Shown piece after piece: positions 16,033 to 25,123 of a stretch of DNA of 64,000 nucleotides. Position 1 is the first letter of the stretch, and each line of letters opens with the position of its first letter. Position numbers and translations under genes: made by a program. Below the pieces are notes generated by a model. It was not told the DNA's origin and made no database searches. It was given only the letters and a program-made list of their open reading frames with translations. The stretch covers positions 62,001 through 126,000 of the forward strand of contig NZ_FOWP01000007.1 in the NCBI RefSeq assembly GCF_900115475.1, in the 5' to 3' direction. The DNA comes from Ectopseudomonas composti. Its GTDB lineage: Bacteria; Pseudomonadota; Gammaproteobacteria; Pseudomonadales; Pseudomonadaceae.

Positions 16033-16498
16033 GTTCCACGTCATCCTCTTTCAACCGGAAATTCCGCCCAATACCGGCAACATTATCAGGCTGTGCGCCA
16101 ACAGCGGCTGCCAGCTGCACCTGATCGAGCCACTGGGCTTCGAACTGGACGACAAGCGCCTGCGTCGCGCCGGCCTGGATTATCACGAATACGCCACGCT
16201 CAAGCGCCATGCCGACCTGCAGAGCTGCCTCGACAGCCTGGGCCAACCGCGCCTGTTCGCCTTCACCACCAAGGGCTCGCAACCATTTCACGAGATCGCC
16301 TACCAGCCCGGTGACGCCTTCCTGTTCGGCCCGGAAAGCCGCGGCCTGCCCGAGGAGGTACGCAACGCGCTACCACCAGAGCAACGCGTGCGCCTGCCGA
16401 TGCGCGCCGGTTGCCGCAGTCTCAACCTCTCCAACACCGTGGCCGTGACGGTTTACGAGGCCTGGCGGCAGAACGGTTTCGCCGATGGTGATCTGTAG
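16031..16498 (+). CDS. trmL: tRNA (cytidine/uridine-34-2'-O)-methyltransferase TrmL
   Basis: 155 residues, the minimal SPOUT fold typical of TrmL. It methylates the wobble ribose of tRNA-Leu species with S-adenosylmethionine. Visible motifs: QPEIPPNTGNIIRLCAN at the N-terminus (motif 1), LFGPESRGLPEEV (motif 2, S-adenosylmethionine knot) and MRAGCRSLNLSNTVAVTVYEAWRQ (motif 3). The start at 16031 gives MFHVILFQPEIPPNTGN as in the family. It overlaps the start of the divergent hypothetical gene and ends before a bidirectional terminator shared with secB. Confidence 0.93.
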   Translation: MFHVILFQPEIPPNTGNIIRLCANSGCQLHLIEPLGFELDDKRLRRAGLDYHEYATLKRHADLQSCLDSLGQPRLFAFTTKGSQPFHEIAYQPGDAFLFGPESRGLPEEVRNALPPEQRVRLPMRAGCRSLNLSNTVAVTVYEAWRQNGFADGDL

Positions 16499-16547
16499 GG
16501 TGCGCTGTGCGCACCGACCACTCGGCCTGATCATGATCACGCACAAC

Positions 16548-16576
16548 AAAAAAAGCGCCCCGAGGGGCGCTTTTTC
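16548..16576. terminator. Bidirectional terminator between trmL and secB
   Basis: AAAAAAAGCGCCCC GAG GGGCGCTTTTT: a 10+ bp stem with A-run and T-run flanks on either side, between two convergent genes. Confidence 0.9.
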
Positions 16577-16595
16577 ATGCAACCGAACCGAGCGC

Positions 16596-17081
16596 TTAGT
16601 GAGCGGTGGTTTCGCCAGCTTGCTGCATGCGCTGCAGCTCCTGGGCGTACAGCGCGTCGAAGTTCACCGGTGACAGCATCAGCGCCGGGAACGAGCCACG
16701 GATCACCAGGCTGTCCAGCGCTTCACGGGCATACGGGAACAGGATGTTCGGGCAGAAGGCGCCGAGGGTGTGGCTCATGGAAGCAGCATCCAGGCCCTTG
16801 ATCAGGAAGATGCCGGCCTGCTGCACTTCAGCGATGAAGGCGACTTCTTCGCCATTCTTCACGGTCACCGACAGGGTCAGCACCACTTCGTGGAAGTCAC
16901 CTTCCAGGGCCTTCTGGCGGGTGTTCAGATCAAGGCCGACGCTCGGCGTCCACTCCTGGCGGAAGATTTCCGGGCTTTTCGGCGCTTCGAAGGACAGGTC
17001 CTTGACGTAGATGCGCTGCAGGGAGAATTGCGGATTCTGCGAATCGTCAGCGGCTGCGCCGCTGTTGGCTTGCTCGGTCAT
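16596..17081 (-). CDS. secB: Protein-export chaperone SecB
   Basis: 161 residues, family length. It keeps exported precursors unfolded and hands them to SecA. Diagnostic segments: [66 protein letters not shown] and [18 protein letters not shown]. The start at 17081 gives the acidic [14 protein letters not shown]-terminus seen in other SecB proteins. Order secB-grxC-yibN on one strand next to gpmI on the other is conserved in gammaproteobacteria. Confidence 0.97.
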   Translation of the reverse strand: MTEQANSGAAADDSQNPQFSLQRIYVKDLSFEAPKSPEIFRQEWTPSVGLDLNTRQKALEGDFHEVVLTLSVTVKNGEEVAFIAEVQQAGIFLIKGLDAASMSHTLGAFCPNILFPYAREALDSLVIRGSFPALMLSPVNFDALYAQELQRMQQAGETTAH

Positions 17082-17109
17082 GGCGTTTGCCTTCCTTAAC
17101 GTTGAGGTT

Positions 17110-17370
17110 TCAAGCGGGGCTCTGCAGCAGCGCATCGAGCTTGCCAGCGCGCTCCAGGGCATAGAGGTCGTCACAGCCACCCACATGGGTGCTGCCGATC
17201 CAGATTTGCGGCACCGAGGTGCGCCCAGCCTTGCGGGTCATCTCCGCGCGGATGGCCGGCTGACCGTCGACGCGAATTTCCTCGAAGTCCACCCCTTTGC
17301 TGGCCAACAGTTGCTTGGCACGCATGCAGTAGGGGCACCAGTCGCTGGAGTAGACGACCACACTGGCCAT
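17110..17370 (-). CDS. grxC: Glutaredoxin 3 GrxC
   Basis: 86 residues with the dithiol active site WCPYC (Cys12, Cys15), the cis-proline motif [10 protein letters not shown] and the glutathione-binding [10 protein letters not shown]. Reduces disulfides and glutathione-mixed disulfides in the cytoplasm. It lies 1 bp downstream of the yibN stop and 28 bp upstream of secB, so the three form one transcription unit. Confidence 0.95.
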   Translation of the reverse strand: MASVVVYSSDWCPYCMRAKQLLASKGVDFEEIRVDGQPAIRAEMTRKAGRTSVPQIWIGSTHVGGCDDLYALERAGKLDALLQSPA

Positions 17371-17371
17371 G

Positions 17372-17785
17372 TCACTTCACCAGCGGCAGGTTGTCGCCAC
17401 GCCAGGTAGCGATGCCACCGGACAGCTTGGCGGCGGTGAAGCCAGCCTTCTTCAGCTCGCGGGCGATGCTGCCGGCCTGCTGGCCCATGGCGTCGACGAC
17501 GACGATGGTCTTGGCCTTGTGCTTCTCCAGCTCGGCGATGCGCGCCACCACCTTGTCGTAGGGGATGTGCAGCGAATCGACGATATGGCCAGCGGAGAAG
17601 TCCTTCTGCGCACGCACGTCGAGCACCACGCCCTTGTCGCTGTTGACCAGCGCGGTGAGCTCGCGGCTCGACAGGCTCTGCCCGCCCTTGCGCGTTTCGG
17701 TGATGATCAGCAACACCAGCAGAACGGCGAACAATCCACTCAGTACATAGTGATTAATGATGAATTCAATCAGGTGAGCGAGCAT
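17372..17785 (-). CDS. yibN: Membrane-anchored rhodanese-like protein YibN, catalytic Cys absent
   Basis: 137 residues: N-terminal transmembrane helix (YVLSGLFAVLLVLLIITE, ~13-30) then a rhodanese domain (GVVLDVRAQKDFSAGHIVDSLHIPYD, GFTAAKLSGGIATWRGDNLP). Active rhodaneses have Cys at the start of the active-site loop; here the corresponding segment is TIVVVDAMGQQAG, with Asp, so sulfurtransferase activity is not expected. E. coli YibN, in the same gpmM-yibN-grxC-secB context, is a membrane protein linked to the insertion/export machinery. A similar non-enzymatic role is inferred. Confidence 0.85.
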   Translation of the reverse strand: MLAHLIEFIINHYVLSGLFAVLLVLLIITETRKGGQSLSSRELTALVNSDKGVVLDVRAQKDFSAGHIVDSLHIPYDKVVARIAELEKHKAKTIVVVDAMGQQAGSIARELKKAGFTAAKLSGGIATWRGDNLPLVK

Positions 17786-17932
17786 CTATAGGATCCAGGG
17801 CGGTAAAATGCCGGCCAGTATACACAGCCCCACAGGTCGGCCAAACCCCGTCTGGCAGTGACGCGCCAGGCGCTTGGCCCTAAAATGCCGGGCTGTTTCA
17901 TTGCCCCCTCAGACGCAGAGCGAGCCAGTTCA

Positions 17933-19465
17933 ATGAGTGCCACGCCAAAACCCTTGGTTCTGATCATCCTCGACGGCTTCGGTCACAGCGACAAACCCGA
18001 GTACAACGCCATCTACGCCGCCAACACGCCGGTGTACGACCGCCTGCGTGCCACCTACCCGCACGGCCTGATCTCCGGCAGCGGCATGGACGTCGGTTTG
18101 CCCGATGGGCAGATGGGCAACTCGGAAGTCGGCCACATGAACCTCGGTGCCGGTCGCGTGGTGTACCAGGACTTCACCCGCGTGACCAAGGCGATCCGTG
18201 ACGGCGAATTCTTTGACAACACCACCATCAACCGGGCTGTGGACAAGGCCGTGGCTGCCGGCAAAGCCGTGCACATTCTTGGCCTGCTCTCCGATGGCGG
18301 CGTACACAGCCATCAGGATCACATCGTCGCCATGGCCGAACTGGCCGCCAAGCGCGGCGCCGAGAAGATCTACCTGCACGCCTTCCTCGATGGCCGCGAC
18401 ACGCCGCCGAAAAGCGCGCAGCCGTCCATCGAGCTGCTCGACGCCGCCTTCGCCCGCCTTGGCAAGGGCCGCATCGCCAGCCTTACTGGCCGCTACTTCG
18501 CCATGGACCGCGACAACCGCTGGGACCGCGTCGAGCAGGCCTACCACCTGATCGTCGACGGCGCCGGCCAGTTCAACGCTGCCAACGCCGTCGAAGGTCT
18601 GCAGGCTGCCTACGAGCGCGGCGAGAGCGACGAATTCGTCAAGGCCACCACCATCGGCACGCCGGTGCAGGTCGAAGATGGCGACGCCGTGGTGTTCATG
18701 AACTTTCGCGCCGACCGTGCCCGCGAGCTGACTCGCGCCTTCGTCGAACCCGGCTTCAAGGAGTTCGCGCGCAAGCGCGCACCGCAGGTCGGCTTCGTCA
18801 TGCTTACCCAGTACGCGGCGAGCATCCCAGCCCCCAGCGCCTTCGCTCCGGAAGCCCTGACCAACGTGCTCGGCGAATACCTGGCGAAGAACGGCAAAAC
18901 CCAGCTGCGCATCGCCGAAACCGAGAAATACGCCCACGTCACCTTCTTCTTCTCCGGCGGCCGTGAAGAGCCGTTCGAGGGCGAAGAGCGCATCCTCATC
19001 CCCTCGCCGAACGTCGCCACCTACGACCTGCAGCCAGAGATGAGCGCGCCGGAAGTCACCGACAAGATCGTCGATGCCATCGAGAACCAGCGCTACGACG
19101 TGATCATCGTCAACTACGCCAACGGCGACATGGTCGGCCACACCGGCGTGTTCGAGGCAGCGGTCAAGGCCGTGGAAACCCTCGACAGCTGTGTCGGCCG
19201 CATCGCCGAGGCGCTGGAGAAAGTCGGCGGCGAAGCGCTGATCACCGCCGACCACGGCAACGTCGAGCAAATGGAAGACGAGTGCACCGGCCAGGCGCAC
19301 ACCGCGCACACCTGCGAACCGGTACCGTTCATCTACGTCGGCCAGCGCCCGGCACGCATCCGCGAAGGCGGCGTGCTGGCCGACGTGGCGCCGACGCTGC
19401 TCAAGCTGATGGGCCTGCCGCAACCAAGCGAGATGACCGGCAAGACCATCGTCGAGCTGCAATAA
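17933..19465 (+). CDS. gpmI: 2,3-bisphosphoglycerate-independent phosphoglycerate mutase
   Basis: 510 residues, the Mn-dependent alkaline-phosphatase-superfamily form that interconverts 3- and 2-phosphoglycerate. Features: first metal site LIILDGFG, catalytic Ser64 in [63 protein letters not shown], and second metal cluster [12 protein letters not shown] plus [11 protein letters not shown] and [13 protein letters not shown]. The start at 17933 gives [17 protein letters not shown]; the 25 upstream in-frame codons are not supported. Divergent from yibN-grxC-secB; envC and ctpA follow on the same strand. Confidence 0.97.
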   Translation: MSATPKPLVLIILDGFGHSDKPEYNAIYAANTPVYDRLRATYPHGLISGSGMDVGLPDGQMGNSEVGHMNLGAGRVVYQDFTRVTKAIRDGEFFDNTTINRAVDKAVAAGKAVHILGLLSDGGVHSHQDHIVAMAELAAKRGAEKIYLHAFLDGRDTPPKSAQPSIELLDAAFARLGKGRIASLTGRYFAMDRDNRWDRVEQAYHLIVDGAGQFNAANAVEGLQAAYERGESDEFVKATTIGTPVQVEDGDAVVFMNFRADRARELTRAFVEPGFKEFARKRAPQVGFVMLTQYAASIPAPSAFAPEALTNVLGEYLAKNGKTQLRIAETEKYAHVTFFFSGGREEPFEGEERILIPSPNVATYDLQPEMSAPEVTDKIVDAIENQRYDVIIVNYANGDMVGHTGVFEAAVKAVETLDSCVGRIAEALEKVGGEALITADHGNVEQMEDECTGQAHTAHTCEPVPFIYVGQRPARIREGGVLADVAPTLLKLMGLPQPSEMTGKTIVELQ

Positions 19466-19509
19466 GGTGTAGGACGTACCGGGACGCCGGCCGCTCGTAG
19501 CGCAGCGAA

Positions 19510-19545
19510 CAGTACGCCATCTCGCGAAAGCCAGATGGCGTACTG
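19510..19545. repeat. Intergenic perfect inverted repeat
   Basis: CAGTACGCCATCT and AGATGGCGTACTG, 13-bp perfect arms around a 10-base loop, in the 201-bp gap between gpmI and envC. No T-run follows, so it is not a classical terminator; an outer TGTAGG / CCTACA pair suggests a REP-type element. Confidence 0.65.
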
Positions 19546-19666
19546 CCTTCGGCGAGTACACCCTACAATCTTTCGCTCTCCTTGCAGCTTGTGGCCTGCA
19601 GCTTGCCGCTGCTTTTTTAGGCATACTAGGCGCCATCCGCTACCCCTCTCAGGTACCGCCTCGCCC

Positions 19667-20911
19667 ATGCTTCGCATCTTTGCCCTGATTCTGCTCAGCA
19701 GCCTGATCGCTCCAGCCATCGCCGATCAGCGCGCCGACACCCAGCGCCAGCTGGAAGCCGCGCGCCAGGACGTCGCCGAGCTGAAGAAGCTGCTGGAGAA
19801 ACTGCAGTTGGAGAAATCCGGCGTGCAGCAGCAATTGAAGAAGACCGAGACCGAGATGGGTGATCTGGAAGGTCAGGTCAAGGACCTGCAGCGCGAACTC
19901 AAGGGCAGCGAGCAGGAAATCCAGCGCCTGGACCAGGAGAAAAAAAAACTCCAGGGCGCGCGCACTGAACAGCAACGGCTGATCGCCATTCAGGCCCGCG
20001 CGGCCTATCAGAGTGGTCGCCAGGAATACGTCAAGCTGCTACTCAACCAGCAGAACCCGGAAAAATTCTCACGCACCCTCACCTACTACGACTACCTCAG
20101 TCAGGCCCGACTTGAGCAGCTCGCGGCGTTCAACGAAACCCTGCGCCAGTTGGCCAACGTCGAGCAGGAAATCACCAGCCACCAGGCCCAGCTGCAGGCG
20201 CAGAAGGCGGGCCTGGACGAACGTCACGCCAAGCTCGCCGAGGCGCGCAAGGAGCGCCAGCAGGCCCTGGCCAAGCTCAACCGCGACTTCAGCACGCGTG
20301 ATCAGCGGCTCAAGGCGCGCCAGCAGGAGCAGGCCGAACTGGGCCGCGTACTGAAGACCATCGAAGAGACCCTGGCCCGCCAGGCGCGCGAGGCCGAGGA
20401 AGCGCGCAAGCGCGAACTCGCCGCCGCACGCGAGGCCCAGACACGAGACCGCGGCCAGCGTCCCGTTGATGGCCCCATGGTCAGCTCTGGCGCGGTCTAT
20501 GGCGGGCCTTTCGCCAGTGCGCGCGGTAAGCTGCCGTGGCCAGTCGATGGCCGATTGGTAGCACGCTACGGAACCCCTCGCGGCGGCGACGCTCGTACTA
20601 AATGGGACGGCGTGCTGATCGGCGCGCCCGCTGGCAGTCAGGTACGCGCCGTGCATGGTGGTCGCGTGGTATTCGCCGACTGGTTGCGTGGCGCTGGTCT
20701 GTTGGTCATTCTCGACCATGGCAACGGTTATCTGAGCCTGTATGGCCACAACCAGAACCTGCTCAAGAGTGCCGGAGACGTTGTCAAGGCCGGCGACCCC
20801 ATCGCCACCGTTGGTAGCAGCGGTGGCCAGGAAACATCGGCACTGTACTTCGCGATTCGCCAGAACGGTCGCCCGAGTGATCCGGCACAGTGGTGCCGCG
20901 CGCAGGGATAA
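19667..20911 (+). CDS. envC: Murein hydrolase activator EnvC (M23/LytM-domain protein)
   Basis: 414 residues: signal peptide (LRIFALILLSSLIAPAIA), a long coiled coil (residues ~22-265, e.g. ELKKLLEKLQLEKSGVQQQLKK), and a C-terminal LytM domain (GKLPWPVDGRLVARYGTPRGG to the end, with VHGGRVVFADWLRGAGLLVILDHGNGYLSLYGHN). The usual first zinc His/Asp pair is replaced (RYGTPRGGDARTKWDG), so the domain is degenerate, as expected for an activator of periplasmic N-acetylmuramoyl-L-alanine amidases during division rather than an enzyme. The gene next to it, ctpA, is a periplasmic protease, 48 bp away on the same strand. Confidence 0.92.
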   Translation: MLRIFALILLSSLIAPAIADQRADTQRQLEAARQDVAELKKLLEKLQLEKSGVQQQLKKTETEMGDLEGQVKDLQRELKGSEQEIQRLDQEKKKLQGARTEQQRLIAIQARAAYQSGRQEYVKLLLNQQNPEKFSRTLTYYDYLSQARLEQLAAFNETLRQLANVEQEITSHQAQLQAQKAGLDERHAKLAEARKERQQALAKLNRDFSTRDQRLKARQQEQAELGRVLKTIEETLARQAREAEEARKRELAAAREAQTRDRGQRPVDGPMVSSGAVYGGPFASARGKLPWPVDGRLVARYGTPRGGDARTKWDGVLIGAPAGSQVRAVHGGRVVFADWLRGAGLLVILDHGNGYLSLYGHNQNLLKSAGDVVKAGDPIATVGSSGGQETSALYFAIRQNGRPSDPAQWCRAQG

Positions 20912-20959
20912 TCAGGCTTAGAGCCTGGTAGCGCCTCATCCATTTTAGGAGTTGTGTTC

Positions 20960-22276
20960 ATGCCCCATCGCTTTCGCCCCACCTGCCTGGCTCTGGCCCT
21001 CGGGCTGCTGCTCGGCGCTCCAGCCCTGCACGCTGCCGAGCCTGCCCCCGCGCCGGCACCGGCGGCAAGCGCCAAGGCCCCTCTGCCGCTGGACGATCTG
21101 CGCACCTTCGCCGAGGTGATGGACCGCATCAAGGCCGCTTACGTCGAGCCGGTCAGCGACAAGACCCTGCTGGAAAATGCCATCAAGGGCATGCTCAGCA
21201 ACCTCGACCCGCACTCGGCCTACCTCGAGCCGGAAGCCTTCGCCGAACTGCAGGAAAGCACCAGCGGTGAATTCGGCGGCCTGGGTATCGAGGTCGGCAT
21301 GGAAGATGGTTTCGTCAAGGTGGTGTCGCCCATCGACGACACGCCCGCCTCGAAAGCCGGCATCCAGCCCGGCGACCTGATCGTCAAGATCGACGGCCAG
21401 CCGACCAAGGGCCTGTCGATGATGGAAGCCGTGGACAAGATGCGCGGCAAGGCCGGTAGCAAGATCGAGCTGACCCTGGTGCGTGACGGCGGTCGCCCGT
21501 TCGACCTGACCCTGACCCGCGCCGTGATCAAGGTACGCAGCGTGAAGAGCCAGATGCTCGAAGACGGCTACGGCTATCTGCGCATCTCGCAATTCCAGGT
21601 CAACACCGGTGAGGAAGTGGGCAAGGCGCTGACCAAGCTGCGCCAGGAAAACGGCAACAAGAAGCTGCGCGGCCTGGTCATGGACCTGCGCAACAACCCG
21701 GGCGGCGTGCTGCAAGCCGCCGTGGAAGTGGCTGACCACTTCCTCAAGAGCGGGCTGATCGTCTACACCGAAGGCCGCCTGGCCAACTCTGAGCTGCGCT
21801 TCAACGCCGACCCGGCCGACGCCAGTGAAGGCGTGCCGCTGGTGGTACTGATCAACGGCGGTAGTGCCTCGGCCTCGGAAATCGTCGCTGGCGCCCTGCA
21901 GGACCACAAACGTGCAGTGCTGATGGGCACCGACAGCTTCGGCAAAGGCTCGGTACAGACCGTGCTACCGCTGAACAACGACCGCGCGCTGAAGTTGACC
22001 ACGGCGCTGTACTTCACGCCGAACGGTCGCTCGATCCAGGCTCAGGGCATCGTGCCTGACATCGAGGTGGCACGCGCCAAGCTCACTCGCGAGCAGGACA
22101 GCGAAGGCATCAAGGAAGCCGACCTGCAGGGTCACCTGGGCAATGGCAACGGCGGCGCCGACCGCCCGAGCAAGGCTGCCCAGGCGACACGTACCGAACG
22201 CCCGCAAGACGACGACTACCAACTGAGCCAGGCGCTAAACCTGCTCAAGGGCCTGAGCGTCACACGCGGCAACTGA
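20960..22276 (+). CDS. ctpA: Carboxy-terminal processing protease CtpA (S41 family)
   Basis: 438 residues: signal peptide (CLALALGLLLGAPALHAAE), proline/alanine linker, a PDZ domain (GFVKVVSPIDDTPASKAGIQPGDLIVKIDG split at ~residues 115-195), and the S41 catalytic core with LVMDLRNNPGGVL and the Ser/Lys dyad in GGSASASEI and DSFGKGSVQT. Homologue of P. aeruginosa PA5134 CtpA, which with the lipoprotein LbcA degrades peptidoglycan cross-link hydrolases in the periplasm. AGGAG precedes the ATG at 20960; an in-frame GTG two codons earlier is less likely. The C-terminal tail (RPQDDDYQLSQALNLLKGL) is family-typical. Confidence 0.93.
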   Translation: MPHRFRPTCLALALGLLLGAPALHAAEPAPAPAPAASAKAPLPLDDLRTFAEVMDRIKAAYVEPVSDKTLLENAIKGMLSNLDPHSAYLEPEAFAELQESTSGEFGGLGIEVGMEDGFVKVVSPIDDTPASKAGIQPGDLIVKIDGQPTKGLSMMEAVDKMRGKAGSKIELTLVRDGGRPFDLTLTRAVIKVRSVKSQMLEDGYGYLRISQFQVNTGEEVGKALTKLRQENGNKKLRGLVMDLRNNPGGVLQAAVEVADHFLKSGLIVYTEGRLANSELRFNADPADASEGVPLVVLINGGSASASEIVAGALQDHKRAVLMGTDSFGKGSVQTVLPLNNDRALKLTTALYFTPNGRSIQAQGIVPDIEVARAKLTREQDSEGIKEADLQGHLGNGNGGADRPSKAAQATRTERPQDDDYQLSQALNLLKGLSVTRGN

Positions 22277-22292
22277 GGCGAGCAAGCCACAC

Positions 22293-22325
22293 GAAAAAGC
22301 CCGGACAACTGTCCGGGCTTTTTCT
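22293..22325 (+). terminator. Rho-independent terminator after ctpA
   Basis: GAAAAAGCCCGGACA ACTG TCCGGGCTTTTTC: strong stem with T-run on the plus side and A-run on the other, 16 bp past the stop of ctpA. Confidence 0.92.
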
Positions 22326-22446
22326 TGGCAACGCGTTTTGTGGCGACCTCACACCCGTAGGGTGCGCCGTGCGCTCCAGCTGTATCGCTGGCGCCAATAT
22401 CGGTGCGCAAGGCCTGGGCGACCCCGCGTACACCTACCAGTTTGGA

Positions 22447-23202
22447 TTACAGGTAGTTCTCGGTAATGTCGTCGATGAAACCGTCGGCACGCATCTCATC
22501 CAGTGCCTTCTGCAGACGCTCGACCACTTCGTCCGGGGTGTCCTTGTTCAGCGCCAGGTACAGTTCGGCATCGTTGAAACGCAGCACGGTGTTGAGGCCA
22601 CTGACGTCTTCCTGCTTGGCCAGGTAGCGACCGACCGGGTCAGTGGTGGCCCACAGGTCGATCTGCCCGCGCACCAGCTTCTTCACATTTTCCTGATCAC
22701 GCAGAGCGTTGATCGGCGCCAGGCCCTGGCTTTCCAGGTGCTGGCTGACCGCATCGTTCTTGTACGCGCCAACGCGGTACTTGGCAGAGTCCTTGAGGCT
22801 CGACACCTTGATGTCGTTACCCGGCGCCGCGAGCAGCACCCAGCCGGTCTTGGCCAGCGGGCCGACCCATTTGAATAGCGGCTTGCGCTCTTCGGTATAG
22901 GTGGTGGAGAACAGCCCGTAGTTGGGTTTGTCCAGCGTCAGGCGATACAGGCGATCCCAGGGAAAGCGCAGGGTCAGGGTGTAGCCGATACCGGCACGCT
23001 TGAACATCTCACGCACGATGTCGGCACTGATGCCGTCGATGCCGTCGTCACGGGCGAAGTTCTTGTCGTCCACCGCCATGTTGAAAGGCGGGAAATTCTC
23101 GGTCAGCAGCACCACCTTGTAATCCTGTGGCAACTCCGCGTGGGCGGAACCGCAGAGCATGAACAAGGCGACAAACAGGCTTTTCTTCAGAGTATTCAGC
23201 AT
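22447..23202 (-). CDS. Periplasmic solute-binding protein, family 3 (tandem paralogue A)
   Basis: 251 residues: signal peptide (SLFVALFMLCGSAHA) and an SBP_bac_3 domain with VVLLTENFPPFNMAV, DGISADIVREMFKRAG, LTLRFPWDRLYRL, KPLFKWVGPLAKTGWVLLA, YRVGAYKNDAVSQ, GQIDLWATTDP and a C-terminal NYL. These motifs are shared almost residue for residue with the next two genes. No permease or ATPase is adjacent. Such orphan binding proteins may lend ligand to a distant transporter or to a sensor. The start at 23202 is favoured over 23220; ligand unknown. Matches the PA5137-PA5139 position beside hisF. Confidence 0.85.
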   Translation of the reverse strand: MLNTLKKSLFVALFMLCGSAHAELPQDYKVVLLTENFPPFNMAVDDKNFARDDGIDGISADIVREMFKRAGIGYTLTLRFPWDRLYRLTLDKPNYGLFSTTYTEERKPLFKWVGPLAKTGWVLLAAPGNDIKVSSLKDSAKYRVGAYKNDAVSQHLESQGLAPINALRDQENVKKLVRGQIDLWATTDPVGRYLAKQEDVSGLNTVLRFNDAELYLALNKDTPDEVVERLQKALDEMRADGFIDDITENYL

Positions 23203-23336
23203 AAGACGTACCGCTCGCATGATTTGTGGTTATGGCTAGCGACATCCTTGCATGGGCCCGAGCCCGGTCATTGGCACTCAGTGGCTCCGCCATCCATGGC
23301 ATGCGAACGGCTTGTGACCGGTCGCGTGTTCGGTGC

Positions 23337-24092
23337 TTACAGGTAGCTGTTCAGAGTCTTCTCGACGAAGCCTTCGGCGCGCATCTGATCCAGCGCTGCC
23401 TGCAGCTTGGCGACGATCTCGTCAGGCATTTCCTTGTTCAATGCCAGGTACAGCTCGGCACTGTCGAAGCGTAAAACGTTCTTCAGCCCGGAGATGCCTT
23501 CCTGCTTGGCCAGGTAGCGACCGGCCGGATCGCCCGTGGCCCAGAGGTCGATCTGTCCGGCCATCAGCTTGCGTGCATTTTCCTGGTCACGCAGCGACGT
23601 GCTGTGCTCCACGCCCTTGTCGGTCAGGTATTCGGAGATGGCATCGCCCTTGTAGGCGCCGATGCGATAGGACCTGGCCTCATCCAGGCTGGCCAGGTTG
23701 ATCGGGCTGTCGCCCTGAGCCAGCAGCACCCAATCATCCGGGCCGATGGGGCCGACCCACTTGAACAGTTGTTCGCGCTCCGGCAGGCGCGCGGTAACGA
23801 ACACGCCATAGCCCGGTTTTTCCAGGGCCAGCTTATAGATGCGATCCCAGGGGAAGCGCAGAGTCAGGTTGTACTTGACCCCGGCGCGCTTGAACATTTC
23901 CTTGACGATATCCACGGCGATGCCGTTGATGTTGTCTTCGTGGGCGAAGTTCTTGCCATTGATCGCCATGTTGTATGGCGGGAAGTTCTCGGTGAGCAGG
24001 ACCACATTGTAGTTCGGGTCCACTTCAGCGCGCGCGGCACTGGCCAGCACCACAAGGGTGCCGCCCAGCGCGATCAGCAGGCGTTTGAACAT
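23337..24092 (-). CDS. Periplasmic solute-binding protein, family 3 (tandem paralogue B)
   Basis: 251 residues, the same architecture as its neighbours: signal peptide (IALGGTLVVLASAARA), VVLLTENFPPYNMAI, NGIAVDIVKEMFKRAG, LTLRFPWDRIYKLALEKPGYGVF, EQLFKWVGPIGPDDWVLLA, YRIGAYKGDAIS, GQIDLWATGDPAGRY, DSAELYLALNKEMPDEIVAKLQ. It is most similar to paralogue A downstream. A 134-bp gap separates it from A and 84 bp from C. Gaps are large enough for separate promoters. Ligand unknown; an amino acid-like ligand is inferred from the family only. Confidence 0.85.
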   Translation of the reverse strand: MFKRLLIALGGTLVVLASAARAEVDPNYNVVLLTENFPPYNMAINGKNFAHEDNINGIAVDIVKEMFKRAGVKYNLTLRFPWDRIYKLALEKPGYGVFVTARLPEREQLFKWVGPIGPDDWVLLAQGDSPINLASLDEARSYRIGAYKGDAISEYLTDKGVEHSTSLRDQENARKLMAGQIDLWATGDPAGRYLAKQEGISGLKNVLRFDSAELYLALNKEMPDEIVAKLQAALDQMRAEGFVEKTLNSYL

Positions 24093-24176
24093 GGCGTTTC
24101 TCTTTCTATTAAAAGGCAGACCGCATCAGAATAACCGCCATGCCCTCCCCGGCCCAGCGATTACTGGCAGTGTGCC

Positions 24177-24911
24177 TCAGTAGCGCGCCTCGATGCTCTT
24201 CAACGCACCCTCGGCCCGCAGCGAGTCCAATGCACGCTGCAACTTCTGCACCAGCTCATCCGGGGTTTGCAGGTTGAGCGCCAGGTACAGGTCGGCCTTG
24301 TGCAGGTGCTGCACCACCTTGAGGTTTTCCATGCCCTCCTGACGCGCGACGAAACGCCCCGCCTGGTCCGACGTGACCCACAGATCGATCTGTCCGCGCT
24401 CCAGCTTGCGCACGTTCTCGGTATCGCGCAGCGCCGTCTGCACTTCTATGCCCTTGTCCAGCAGGAACTGGGTCTTGGCATCGCCCTTGTAACCGCCAAT
24501 ACGATAACGCCGTGCATCCTCCAGCGCGCCCAACTGGATGGCGCTGTCGCCCTTGGCGAACAGCACCCAGTCGTTGCTGGCGATCGGGCCAACCCACTTG
24601 AACAGCTTCTCGCGCTCAGACGTGCGCGCCGTGGAGAACAGACCATAGCCAGCATCGTCCAGGGTCTGCTGGTACACGCGCTGCCAGGGAAAGCGCAGGA
24701 TCAGTTGGCAATCGACCTCAGCTCGCTCGCAGACCGCGCGCAGGATATCGGCACTGATACCGGTGACGTTGTCGTCGCGTGCGAAGTTGTTGCCACTGGC
24801 CGACATGTTGAAGGGCGGCAGGTTCTCGGTCAGCAGCACCAGCGGTTCTGCACGCGCGAGACTGAGGCCACATGACAGGGCGAGGATGGTCACGAATCGA
24901 AGAAGGAACAT
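24177..24911 (-). CDS. Periplasmic solute-binding protein, family 3 (tandem paralogue C)
   Basis: 244 residues, the most diverged of the three: signal peptide (FVTILALSCGLSLARA), LVLLTENLPPFNMSA, TGISADILRAVCERAEVDCQLILRFPW (two cysteines not present in A and B), LFKWVGPIASNDWVLFA, YRIGGYKGDAKTQ, GQIDLWVTSDQAGRF. The retained LFKWVGP and GQIDLW(A/V)T segments mark a subfamily apart from transporter-linked binding proteins such as the one at 35441. No transporter genes are nearby. Confidence 0.84.
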   Translation of the reverse strand: MFLLRFVTILALSCGLSLARAEPLVLLTENLPPFNMSASGNNFARDDNVTGISADILRAVCERAEVDCQLILRFPWQRVYQQTLDDAGYGLFSTARTSEREKLFKWVGPIASNDWVLFAKGDSAIQLGALEDARRYRIGGYKGDAKTQFLLDKGIEVQTALRDTENVRKLERGQIDLWVTSDQAGRFVARQEGMENLKVVQHLHKADLYLALNLQTPDELVQKLQRALDSLRAEGALKSIEARY

Positions 24912-25123
24912 GAAGACTCCGTGTCGAAAATGCTCGGCAAAAGATGACCCTCCGCAATCGCGGGGAGCAAGGATTCAGGGATATGCAGGTAATGCTAGCG
25001 GGATCGCTGGCACTTTGCCGTCGACTCGCCCGCAGCTTTGAGCGAAAGCAGCGTCATCCGGGCGGTTCAGGCGACTGGCAGGGCCGCTCAGAGCCGCCTG
25101 TGCGGCCCGAGCGACGCGACCGC

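Noticed and set aside
17930..19636. 568-codon minus-strand ORF opposite gpmI
   Set aside because: Antisense shadow with no domains; gpmI is unmistakable on the plus strand.
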